Assembly: GCA_964016885.1 (NCBI GenBank) | Contig: OZ024744.1 | Coordinates: forward strand, 68,069,051 to 68,133,050 | DNA: 64,000 nt | Reading direction: 5' to 3' | Source: Eledone cirrhosa | Lineage: Eukaryota > Mollusca > Cephalopoda > Octopoda > Eledonidae | Shown: positions 20,590 to 31,284 of the stretch, in pieces | Layout of the letters: every line of letters begins with the position of its first letter | Numbering within the stretch: position 1 is the stretch's first letter | Made by a program: the position numbers and the translations under genes | Notes under the pieces: model-generated | What the model was told of the DNA's origin: nothing | The model's input: only the letters and a program-made list of their open reading frames with translations | The model's database searches: none

Positions 20590-20740
20590 AATATAGTTGA
20601 TACAGTTGGTTATCAACAGAGAAAATATGAACAAGAAGGGTGATCCATAGATTTGCTGTTCTGGGATGGATTTATGTAGAAAATTTTTTTTGTGTGGATT
20701 TAGATCTGGTAGCTATGATGAGAAGATGGAGATATATTAG
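20590..20740 (+). repeat. Dispersed repeat, second copy
   Basis: Partner of 18825-18975. It shares 'aatatgaacaagaagggtga' and 'tttttgtgtggattta'. Confidence 0.75.
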
Positions 20741-20744
20741 AACA

Positions 20745-21710
20745 AGGGTCGGCAACCTTTTGGGGTGTGCAGGCCACATAGCTATGCAGTGACTCATCAA
20801 CAGGCCACATAGCTATGCAGTGACTCGTCAACAGGCCACATAGCTATGCAGTGACTCATCAACAGGCCACATAGCTATGCAGTGACTCATCAGCAGGCCA
20901 CATAGCTATGCAGTGACTCGTCAGCAGGCCACATAGCTATGCAGTGACTCATCAACAGGCCACATTGCTATGCAGTGTCTCGTCAACAGGCCACATTGCT
21001 ATGCAGTGTCTCGTCAACAGGCCACATAGCTATGCAGTGTCTCGTCAACAGGCCACATTGCTATGCAGTGTCTCGTCAACAGGCCACATAGCTATGCAGT
21101 GTCTCGTCAGCAGGCCACATAGCTATGCAGTGTCTCGTCAGCAGGCCACATAGCTATGCACTGTCTCGTCAACAGGCCACATTGCTATGCAGTGTCTCGT
21201 CAACAGGCCACATAGCTATGCAGTGTCTCGTCAGCAGGCCACATAGCTATGCAGTGTCTCGTCAGCAGGCCACATAGCTATGCAGTGTTTCGTCACCAGG
21301 CCACATTGCTATGCAGTGACTCATCAACAGACCACATATGCAGTGACTCGTCAGCAGGCCACATTGCTATGCAGTGACTCATCAACAGACCACATAGCTA
21401 TGCAGTGACTCGTCAGCAGGCCACATAGCTATGCAGTGACTCATCAACAGACCACATAGCTATGCAGTGACTCGTCAGCAGGCCACATTGCTATGCAGTG
21501 ACTCATCAACAGACCACATAGCTATGCAGTGACTCATCAACAGACCACATAGCTATGCAGTGACTCGTCAACAGGCCACATAGCTATGCAGTGACTCGTC
21601 AACAGGCCACATAGCTATGCAGTGACTCATCAGCAGGCCACATAGCTATGCAGTGACTCATCAACAGGCCACATAGCTATGCAGTGACTCATCAACAGGC
21701 TACATAGCTG
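20745..21710. repeat. 31-bp minisatellite, about 30 units, bracketed by a 10-bp direct repeat
   Basis: The unit is 'caggccacatagctatgc' then 'agtgactcatcaa'. Outer units carry 'gtgactc' and a central block (about 20965-21300) carries 'gtgtctc', showing expansion of a variant. The first bases 'agggtcggcaacctttt' resemble the end of a hAT-type element. TATTAGAACA occurs immediately on both sides (20735-20744 and 21711-21720). A hAT-derived insertion with an 8-bp target duplication is possible but unproven. Confidence 0.85.
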
Positions 21711-21739
21711 TATTAGAACAGTCTTAGATACATGTATCA

Positions 21740-22004
21740 CTATCTTCATTTAATGTCCGTTTTTCTGCTAGCAAGGGCTGGATGGTCCATCATAGACTAA
21801 ATCAGTACTCAAGAAAAAGGAGGCCTGCATCTCATTTATTTATGTTCCCACACTTTATTGGATGCTCAGGCAGGCTGCGAGCCCTCATCTCTCTTACAAA
21901 ATGTTCCTATGTTTTAACAAGTACATTTTATATGAGCCCCCAGGTTGACAGGGATCAAATTCTCAACAAAGAGATGTCAATGTATGTGTAGTGGTAAGAC
22001 AGGA
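21740..22004 (-). repeat. SINE-like repeat
   Basis: 'tttaatgtccgtttttctgc', 'tagcaagggctggatggtcc' and 'agactaaatcagtactcaag' follow the pattern of a cephalopod SINE in reverse orientation. Similar modules occur at 56563 and 61540. Confidence 0.5.
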
Positions 22005-22935
22005 ATTAATAATTGTTTCTATTTTTGGCACAAGGCCAGCAATTACCCAGTACATTACTGGTACTTTATTTTATCGAACCCGTAAGGGTGAAAGACAAAA
22101 TTAACCTCAGCGGGATTTGAACTCAGAATGGTTCAAAGCCCGCCGAGGTTAATTTAATAATTGTTTCTACTTTTGGCACAAGGCCAGCAATTACCCAATG
22201 CATTACTGGTACTTTATTCTATCGACCCCGGAAGGATGAAAGGCAAAGTTAACCTCGGCGGGATTAACGAGGTTAACTTAATAATGGTTCCTAATTTATG
22301 AGGAGAAAGTGAATTACATCTACCCCCAGTACTTGATCAACCACAAAGGATGAAAGGTAAAGTTGACTTCTGCAGGATTTGAACTAAGAATGTAAAAGGC
22401 TGTAACTAAAAGCATCAAAGCATTTTGTGTGACGCTCTACTGATACTGCCAATCCACCACCTTAAGACAGAAATAAATAATTGTTTCTACTTTTGGCACA
22501 AGGCCAGCAATCACCCAGTACATTACTGGTACTTTATTTTATCGACCCCGTAAGGGATGAAAGACAAAGTTAACCTCGGCGGGTAGAAATAAATAATGAT
22601 TTCTAGTATAGGCACAAGGCCAGTAATTTGGGGGGAGGGAAAAGTCGATTAAATCGACCCCAGTGCATTACTGGTGCTTGATTTTATCGACCCCGTAAGG
22701 ATGAGGGCCAAAGTTAACCTTGGAAGGACTTGAACTCAGATCATAAAGGACCGTAACTCTATGCTGCAAAGCATGGTATCCGATTCTCTACCGATACTGC
22801 TAATCCACCGCCCTAAGACAGGAATTAATAATGTAGATAATTTCTAACTTTGGCACAAGGCCACAATTATGTAGAGGAGGAGTATAATTGGTTAGTTGAT
22901 TCACTTGATATCAGTATATTAATGGTACTTTTGCC
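22005..22935 (-). mobile_element. Cluster of about six nested/tandem SINE fragments
   Basis: 'ggcacaaggccagcaatt' (or a variant) recurs at about 22028, 22175, 22494, 22610 and 22852, with 'actggtactttat' and 'gatgaaaggcaaag' modules. Two copies (about 22280-22460 and 22595-22820) extend to the tRNA-like end 'gatactgccaatccacc'. All lie in the same orientation and have different truncation points. Confidence 0.8.
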
Positions 22936-23168
22936 TGCAAAAATTGGCACCAAGCCTTAAAAAAAACTTTTTTGAAATCATGTGTAAGACAAATTCTTAC
23001 ACAGATAGAGGTATAGTTAATAAAATTATCATCATTGTTATTATTATTATTATTATTGAATGCCATGGTTGACGGAGACTCGGCTCTGTAAGGTATAGTA
23101 ATTTTTAACCGTTAAAACAATTGTAAATTGTTTAAAACTTGAACCAAATTGTTGATAAAGACACCCTC

Positions 23169-23223
23169 CTCCTCGTGAGAGGGGTCTTTCTGTCCGTTAT
23201 TTGGCCCTTCGGGGTTAAATAAC
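23169..23223 (+). promoter_or_regulatory. Two tetraloop hairpins in the 5' UTR of LINE copy B
   Basis: Hairpin 1 (23169-23184) has a 6-bp stem closed by GTGA, a GNRA-class loop in RNA. Hairpin 2 (23196-23223) has a 12-bp stem with two G-U pairs: GTTATTTGGCCC, loop TTCG, GGGTTAAATAAC. It forms the very stable cUUCGg (UNCG-class) tetraloop. It ends 49 bases before the ORF1 ATG. Both are conserved in copy C. The role is unknown: translation, packaging or RT recognition. Confidence 0.7.
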
Positions 23224-23272
23224 CAGTTATTGGGGTTTTGTACCCAAAATTTCATTTTAAACAAAAAACAAC

Positions 23273-25356
23273 ATGGCTACGAAAAAGAAATTTCATACGT
23301 CACGCCCACTCATTCCGTCTTCTTCTTCCTCAATCATCACTACAGCAGAGAGAAGATTGTCTCTCTCCCTCCCTTCTTTAAATGTGTCTCTCTCCCTCTC
23401 TTCTCTTTCGCAAGTGACGAAAGAAAAGAAAAGTCTCGTGCAAAGCGTGCAAGGTTTCTCCACGACGACGACAGCGACGAAACAGGTGTGCGGGAAATAC
23501 GAAAACCCAGTTCATTCGTCTGACGTCAGGAATAATAGCAGTAGCAGCTGTAATAACAACAGCAACAGTGACAATGAAAACAACAGTAGCAGCCGCAACA
23601 GCATCACCAGCAGCATAAACAACAACAGCATTAGCAGCAGCAACACCAACAACAACCACAGCAACAGCGGCGGAGGCAGTAGTCGTAGTACCCGCAGCAA
23701 CAACAAAAGTACCAGCAGCTCTGACGACAACAACAACAGCAGAGAAAAACCAATCTCATTTGCAGGTATTGCGAAAAACTTGGAAACAATCCTCATAACA
23801 AATGAGGAATTAGAGGAAGCGAAGAAGATGGTGACAAAGAACGGACACCGAGCAATCTGCAAGGCAGCGGAAAAATGTTTCGAAACCCAAGAGCACTGTA
23901 CGGTCACGTACCGTACAGTAAGTACAAAATCCCGTAGGGTGGAAAGAGCCACAGAGGCCCAAATACAAAAAGCCTTGGGGTCTGTGTGGCAGCGGAAAAC
24001 GCACATCACCCGGGGCAAAAAATATGCCACCGTAGACGTACTTTTTGCCACACCCCAGGAGGCAAAGGCCCAATCAGTAGTGACCCTAAGGAGCGAGGAA
24101 ATGGTGTTGGTGCCCTCCTACTGTGGGCAAAAAATTGTGAGGGTCAAACTGACCCACGTCCCCTCCCGGAATGACCCCTTCTTGGCTGGCCGCGTCTGTC
24201 CTCGTCGGAATCGAGGACAAAACAACTGTACTGCAAGTACAGAAAAAAGTAAGAGAAGATTGGGTCGGCTCCTCCATTGAGATGCTAATCCAAACCAACC
24301 AGGAGTGCATCGAAGCTATCCCGGATGTGATAGACTTCGATAACGGCACTCAACTGCCCATAAGTGTTGAGGGCAAACGCCCGAAATGCTTTCGCTGTGG
24401 ATCGAAGACTCACCTCAGGGCCTTCTGCAACGAGAAGACCCTGAGAAAGGAGAAAACCCCCCTCCTTCCGAATCCGGCTCCACGGCTACCAGCAACAGGA
24501 CAAGCGGCAACCAGGAACGATAGGCCCGTGGCACCCATACCCAGTCCACGGAAATCAAAAACAGCAGCAGCAGTGGAAATACTAACAACAACAACAGCAA
24601 TACCAAATGCAGCTGCAACAGAGACTCCAATGCAAACATCACCAACAACAACAAGTGAAAGAGTGGAGCTGGTACCCCTCCCCGACCTCACAGAATCAGA
24701 CATGGAGTGTGAGGTGGGAGAGAGATGGCAAAAGGCACAAACGCAGAAGCAGCGCATCGTCGCCTTTGAAAAGGGAGGAAAGAAATGAGAAAAGGGTAAA
24801 GTCTACTGCAAAGAGACCCACAGCAGCAACAACACCAACACCCTCACCACCCACACTAGCACCACCATCACCACCGGCGACAACCCCACCGCCAACAACA
24901 CCTTCAACACCACCACCACAAGCACCAACATCGCAAACACAACAACAAAACACACACACCCAGCAACAACGACAAGAAAATAGCAGAACCACACCCCACC
25001 CCCAGAAAAACAAATGCACGGCAATAAATACACACAACAAGAAACTAATGACTTACATAATTGAACACACAGACATTTCACAACAGGACTACATAATACC
25101 AGCACCAATCAAAACGCCAACTAACATAAGACTGCTAAAAATAGCACAGAAACAATACACAAATATTAAAACGAAATTCCCCAACGCAGTTGGTGATTTC
25201 AGGGACCTAGGAGGAACCATCAATCGAAGAGTATACTCAGATATTCTCTTAGAAGAGCCGACGACCAGCCGAAGGGACGATTCAACGGTCCCTTCACCAG
25301 ACGATCAAGTGAAAAGGGATGTAAAAACCATCCCTCCTCTACCAAAAGTACGGTAA
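23273..25356 (+). pseudogene. LINE copy B ORF1 (gag-like RNA-binding protein)
   Basis: ATG 23273 was chosen because copies A and C share the AACATGGCTA context. Residues ~80-160 are Ser/Asn-rich. Then come PISFAGIAKNLETILITNEE and an RRM-like region with ITRGKKYATVDVLFAT. A one-base frameshift near 24165 (compared with copy C) shifts the frame. The next frame carries SWLAASVLVGIEDKTTV and a CCHC zinc knuckle CFRCGSKTHLRAFC (about 24390-24430). After another frame change near 24700, a Pro/Thr/Gln-rich part and a conserved C-terminal segment (IPAPIKTPTNIRLLKIAQKQ) end at 25356. ORF1 proteins of L1-type LINEs coat the element RNA. Confidence 0.85.
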
Positions 25357-25391
25357 GTGGTCTTTCCCATCTTTTCCACTCTATTTTAAAC

Positions 25392-28300
25392 ATGACCTCA
25401 ATCAGAATAGGCAGCATAAATGCGCGTGGCTTGGGGTCATCATGGAAGCAGGGTCACCTGCTCAACGACCTCAGGTCACTAAACATAGATGTAGTGGCCA
25501 TCAGCGAGACCAGAATCTCCGAAGCACGGGCCTTCGCACCGATCTTCGGCGGCTACGATGTGTACGCATCTCCCAGCCGTCCTGGATCGGGTGGAGGAGT
25601 TGCTGTGCTTTTTCGGAGAGGTTTGGATCTCGCCATACGGGCCATCTTCCTGGACCCAGAGGGTAAGCTGGTGGTGCTGGACGTGACCAGCGGAGACGGG
25701 CAAGCTTTCAGGCTAGTGGCCGTCTATGCCCCGACAGGAGCAGGGCGGCCTGATTTCTTCCGGCGTCTGGAGACCTTTCTTGGAACGTCCCGCTCTTTAG
25801 TGTTAGTGGGCGACTGGAACGGGATCTTAGATGCACGCTGGGACTGTGTGGGATTAGCGGATAGGGGTGGAGGGTGCAAGAGCCTCACCAACCTGCTCAG
25901 GCGTTTTGAACTGTCTGACAGGTACCGATTGGATTTCCCGAATGTGCCAATGTGAACTTGGACAAATCGCATAGGGTCATCCAGATCATATCTAGATAGA
26001 GTATTTTGTAGGGAAATAGATAGGTCTAGCATAGGCTGTCCACAATTCAAGATAGTCAGCTACACGGACCACAAATTCGTGATCTGTGTGCTTGACTTAG
26101 ATAGGCTTCATAGACGAGGACCCGGCTACTGGAAGCTAAACGCGTCCTTACCAGCGCGCAAGGCCTACAGAGACCGGATTAGCGGACTAGTTAAGCGGGC
26201 GTTGACGGGGGCCATCGTCAACAACAAGTGGTGGTTTGCTCTGAAAAGAGCGATTAGAATAGAATCGATTAGGTTTAGTAAGGCTTTAGCAATAGAGAAA
26301 AATAGAGCAGAGGGAGAACTAGTTAGAAAATTAGACGAGGCGCTTAGCAAAGGCATTGCGACCGACGTGCTTGCGGCGAAATTGGCCCTTGACCAATTCT
26401 TCAATGCAAAGCACGAAGGCTGCGTTGTCAGAGCAAGGGTGCGTGCTCTCAGACACGAGGGGACGAAAGCCGTTCAATGGGCCCGAGTGGCGGAGGCGCG
26501 TCGTGGCAACAAAGCCACGATCCGGTCTTTGGTGGACCACGACGGGCGCATGCTACTCGATCCCGGGCAAATGTGTGAAGCTTTTCAGCGACACTTCGCT
26601 CAGCTGTTCGGGGGCAGCGGTGGGCCGGGTAGAGGGATGGACTTTAGTGTCTACCTCGACGGACTGCCGCGGCTCTCGGCCACTGAGGCGAAGTGTTGCG
26701 AAAAGCCGATAACAGCCGCTGAAGTAAGGGAGGCAATGACTGGCTGCACAAGGGGTAAATCGCCTGGTTTGGATGGTCTGCCCTATGAACTTTACGTACA
26801 GATGCCAGACTTGTTCGGAGGCCTCTTGGCGGACGTCTACTGCAACTGGCAACAGAACGGGAGAATTCCCAGTTCTGTGAGCCGAGGAGCGGTGGCACTG
26901 CTGAGAAAGGATCCGAACAAGGGGGATAACATAGAAAATTTCCAGCCCATAACTCTGGGAACCTGGCACGGGTGGGTCCTTGATCAATTTAGATCAGTCG
27001 AAAGCTTTCGATAGGGTCGACCATCGTTACCTAGCGGCAGTCCTGAGGGCGGCTGGCTTTGGGCCCGTCTTCAGAGGCTGGATCGCTGCCATGCACAGCG
27101 ACATCTGCTCTGTAGTGAGAGTGAACGGTCACCTGTCGGAACCGTTCAACATCATGCGCTCGGTCCGCCAAGGATGTCCCCTCTCGTCCCTCTTGTACGT
27201 ATTGACTCTCGAGCCATTACTGCACAAACTGGAGACGTTGAGGGGAGTCCCGCGCGAACTAGGATGCGGAAGATCCGTGTCAGCATATGCGGACGATGTC
27301 ACCGTAGTGGTGTCGAACGCCAAACACATCGAGGCGATCGGCACTACACTAAGAGAATACGAAGCGGTGACAGGAGCAATGATCAACCAGGAAAAATCAG
27401 TGGGCCTGCAGCTCGGCACCTGGAGAGGCAGGTCCATGCCGTCCAACAGCGTCGTCGGACGCTGGACGGACGGACCGGTTAAATTGCTAGGGGTCTGGTT
27501 CGGTCCGGACCTCCAGACGGACAAAAACTGGGACGAGGTGACGAGCAGGGTGGCTTCTCTCATCCAGAAATGGGCGGAGAGGAAGCTATCCCTGAAAGGT
27601 CGAGCGGAGGTGGCTAACGCGTACATCGCGTCTGTCATCTGCTACCGCCTGACCGTCGTACCTTGTCCTAAGCCTCGCCTGACTGCGCTGGAGCGTTTGC
27701 TCTTTCGCTTTTTGTGGAAGGGACGTGCTCCGATGGTCAGGCGGTCCATCTGTTGTCAACACCCGCTATGTGGAGGGCTGGGCATGCCGTGGCTGATGAT
27801 GTGCAGGCACGCGCTCAGGCTACGACATCTCTACCTCTTCCTCGACGGTGATCAGGTGTGGTCGCCGTTTGCTAGGCGCGTATTTCCCCAGCTCGTTTCC
27901 TTGACGGAGCTGCAGTCCTGGGTCAAGCGAAGACCGAGAGGGAGCGCCTGGTGACTGGAATGTCTTCAGGCGCTCACAGCCCTCGACCGATCGGGCAATG
28001 TGATCGGTGGAAACTCCACCTCGGCGTTCTATAGAGGATTAGTGGAGGGTAAGAGCGACGACGTACTTGGGGAAACTCTAGGCGTCGACGAAAATCAACT
28101 AGCCAATCTCTTTGGAAGTACTTTCGGGCCGGGGCCTATGGACAACTTCCAGAAATCTCTGGCCTGGCAGTGCTACCGAGGAACCTTGCCAGTTCGGGAT
28201 AAACTCTACAGGCATGGAGGTGCCGTCAGCCGGGCATGTCCGAGATGCGCGCAGGGCGACGAAACCGTCCTGCACGCACTCGTCCAGTGTCCGAAAATTG

Positions 28301-28653
28301 CTGACTTGTGGGTTTATGTCGAACACCTGCTGTCGCGTTTAGGACGGATCCGGCTATCATCTGAGTCCATCGTGAGGATTGCCCCGCCCTCCTCCTTTAG
28401 CCGGGAAGGGCAGGCAGTTTTTATCTGCCTGGTGGCCATGGTGAAAGAGATAGTATGGTGGACACGTTTGAAAGGGCTGAAGACGAGCACTTACCTCTTC
28501 GGTGATGCTCTGATTGACTTTTTCAAATTTCATTTGAAAAGGAAAATCAGAGTAGAGAGGGAAGTGCTCTCTTCCCAGCATTTTGTTGAAAGATGGGTGA
28601 GAGAAGCAAGAATGGCCCGAGTGAATGGGCCTACTCTGAGTATATATCTGTAA
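25392..28653 (+). pseudogene. LINE copy B ORF2: endonuclease plus reverse transcriptase
   Basis: ATG 25392 lies 36 bases after the ORF1 stop. The endonuclease is complete in its motifs: SINARGLGS, SETRIS, GDWNGILDARWD, TWTNRIGSSRSYLDR and YTDHKFVI. A TGA at 25953-25955 (a TGG in copy C) interrupts an otherwise open frame to 27014. At 26957/26958 a deletion of about 158 bases relative to copy C removes the RT stretch NTEFKILAKVLAKRL to LMRYI and shifts the frame. RT resumes with SKAFDRVDHRYL (A), VRQGCPLSSLLY (B) and SAYADDVTVVV (C, canonical YADD). TGA 27952-27954 interrupts, then CPRCAQGDETVLHAL and the end SIYL at 28653 follow. It is a Tx1/L1-clade ORF2, not functional. Confidence 0.92.
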
Positions 28654-28914
28654 ATTAAAGGTGGAAAACTGGGAGAGGGCACTTGCCTTGGTGGTCAGGG
28701 TCATTGTGGCTTTTTATTGGGCTTTCTCCACAAATGTCCCTCCGAAGTCTGCCCCCTATTGGGGAATTTTTCATTGTTATTTTCATTGTTATTTTTGTTA
28801 CATCCTCTGTTTTTGTTTTTTTACACGCAGAAATGCCCATTTGTACCGTCCTGTATTGTCCTGTACTGTCCTTAATGTCTACTTTATGTGAACCCTTGTG
28901 GTTAATAAAGAAAA

Positions 28915-28951
<37 letters not shown>

Positions 28952-29062
28952 GAATGCCATGGTTGACGGAGGCTCGGCTCTGTAAGGTATAGTAATTTTT
29001 AACCGTTATAACAATTGTAAATTGTTTAAAACTTGAACCAAATTGTAGATAAAGACACTCTC

Positions 29063-29117
29063 CTCCTCGTGAGAGGGGTCTTTCTGCCCGTTATTTGGCC
29101 CTACGGGGTTAAATAAC
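29063..29117 (+). promoter_or_regulatory. Two tetraloop hairpins in the 5' UTR of LINE copy C
   Basis: Hairpin 1 keeps the GTGA loop (29063-29078). Hairpin 2 (29090-29117) keeps the same 12-bp stem, but the loop is TACG in place of TTCG. That is a change within the UNCG class (cUACGg) that leaves the fold intact. It ends 49 bases before ATG 29167, as in copy B. Confidence 0.7.
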
Positions 29118-29166
29118 CAGTTATTGGGGTTTTGTGCCCAATATTCATTTTAAACCGTAAAAAAAC

Positions 29167-29534
29167 ATGGCTACAAAAAAGAATTTTCACAAGTCACTCC
29201 CACTCTTTCCGTCATCTTCTTCCTCAATCATCATTACGTCAGAGAAAAGATCGTCTCTCTCCCTCCCTTCTCTAAATGTGGTATCGCCTCTGTCGAAAGG
29301 GACGCCATTAAAGGAAAAAAAAAATGTAGTTTCTCGTAGCGTTCTTCATCAAGAGAATGCACGTGCCGTGGAACATTTCTCCACGACAACGACAACGACG
29401 AAAGATATGTGCGGTAAATATGGAAAGCCATTTCATTCGTCTGACGTCATGAAGAATAGCAGCAGCAGCAGCAGCAACAGTGGCGAGAAAAATACTAGTA
29501 GCAGCCGCAACAACATCAGCAGCAGCATAAACAA

Positions 29535-29570
<36 letters not shown>

Positions 29571-31250
29571 CAACAACAACAGCAACAACAGCAGCAGCAA
29601 CAGCAACAACAACAACAACAACAACGGTGGCGGTGGTCATAGTACCAGCAGCAACAACAAAAGTAACAGCAGCTCTGACGACAACAACAAGAAAGAAAAA
29701 CCAATCTCGTTTCTAGGTATCGCAAAGAACCTGGAAACCATCCTTATAACAAATGAGGAATTACAGGAAGCAAGGAAGATGGTGACGAAAACCGGACACC
29801 GAGCAATCTGCAAGGCTCCGAAGAATTTTTCGAAACCCAACAGCACTGTACCGGTCACGTACCGTACAGTAAGCACAAAATCCCGTAGGGTTGAAAGAGC
29901 CACAGAGGCTCAAATACAAAAAGCCTTAGGGTCTGTGTGGCAGCGCAAACGCATATCACCCGAGGCAAGAAATATGCCACCGTGGACGTGCTTTTTGCCA
30001 CACCCAAGGAGGCAAAGGCTCAATCCTTAGTGACCCTAAGGAGCGTGGGAATGGTGTTGGTGCCCTCCTACTGCGGGCAAAAAATTGTGAGGGTCAAACT
30101 GACCCACGTTCCCCCAGGGATGACCCCTTCTTGGCTGGCCGCGTCTGTCCTCGTCGGAATCGAGGACAAAACAACTGTACTGCAAGTACAGAAAAAAGTA
30201 CGAGAAGATTGGGTCGGCACCTCCATTGAGATATTAATCCAAACCAACTAGGAGTGCATCAAAGCTATCACGGATGTGATAGACTTCGATAACGGCACTC
30301 AACTACCCATAAGTGTTGAGGGCAAACGCTGGAAATGTTTTCGCTGTGGATCGAAGACTCACCTCAGGGCCTTCTGCAATGAGAAGACCCTGAGAAAGGA
30401 GAAGACGCCCTCCTTCCGAAACCGGCTCCACTGCTACCAGCAACAGGACAAGCGGCAAGCAGGAAGGATAGGTCCGTGGCACCCATACCCACGCCACGGA
30501 AATCAAGAACAGCAGCAGCAGTGGAAGTATTAACAACAACAACAGTAATACCAACTGCAGCTGCAACAGAAACTCCACTGCAATCTTCACCAACAACAAC
30601 AGAATCGCACATGGAGTGTGAGGTGGGAGAGGTATAGCAAAAGGTCGCAAGAAGGCACAAACGCAGAAGCAGCGCATCGTCCCCTTCGAAAAGGGAGGAA
30701 AGAAATGAAAAAAGGGTAAAGGCTACTGCAAAGAGACTTACAGCAGCAACACCACCAACACCATCACCACCCACACTAACACCACCATCACCACCGGCGG
30801 CAACCCCACCGCAAACAACAAAAAAATCTTCAACACCACCACCACAAGCACCAACATCGCAAACACAACAACAAAACACACACACCCAGCAACAACGACA
30901 AGAAAATAGCAGAACCACATCCCACCCCGAGAAAGAGAAATGCGCAGCAATAAATACACACAATAAGAAACTAATGACTTACATAATTGAACACACAGAC
31001 ATTTCACAGCACAACTACATAATACCAGCACCAATCAAAACTCCTACGAACATAAGACTGGTAAGAATAGCACAGAAACAATACACAAACATTAAAACGA
31101 AATTCCCCAACGCAGTTGGTGATTTCAGAGACCTAGGAGGGACACTCGACCGGAGAGTATATTCGGATATACTCACAGAAGAGCCGACGACCAGCCGACC
31201 AAGTGAAAAGGGATGGAGAAACCATCCTTCCTCTACGAGAAGTAAGGTAA
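29167..31250 (+). pseudogene. LINE copy C ORF1
   Basis: Same layout as in copy B. ATG 29167 starts a Ser/Asn-rich region with an expanded (AGC)n/(AAC)n stretch (29457-29640) coding long Ser and Asn runs. PISFLGIAKNLETILITNEE follows. A one-base deletion near 29945 (WQRK region) shifts the frame. The new frame carries LTHVPPGMTPSWLAASVLVG, a TAG at 30249-30251 (CAG in copy B), and the zinc knuckle CFRCGSKTHLRAFC near 30340. More frame changes follow in the Pro/Thr-rich part. The C-terminal IPAPIKTPTNIRLVRIAQ segment is present near 31025. Non-functional. Confidence 0.82.
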
Positions 31251-31284
31251 GTGGTCTTTCTCATCTTTTCCATTCCATTTCAAC

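Larger units (their letters stand above)
23058..28951 (+). mobile_element. Tx1/L1-clade LINE, copy B, near full length
   Basis: The element begins 'gaatgccatggttgacgg' right after an (ATT)n tract (23037-23057) and ends in 'gttaataaagaaaacattat' plus (ATT)n at 28915-28951. It has a 5' UTR with two hairpins, ORF1 (Ser/Asn-rich, RRM-like, CCHC), ORF2 (endonuclease, RT, C-terminal Cys/His) and a short 3' UTR. It is inactivated by a frameshift in ORF1, two stops in ORF2 and a ~158-bp deletion in the RT compared with copy C. Confidence 0.92.

Noticed and set aside
20944..21153. Repetitive open frame in the 31-bp array
   Set aside because: The unit is 31 bp, so three units give a 93-bp open cycle by chance; it is a satellite.
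23378..24051. Val/Leu-rich minus-strand frames opposite LINE ORF1 (also near 29308-29725)
   Set aside because: Mirror frames of the Ser/Asn-rich ORF1 (AGC/AAC codons), without independent evidence.
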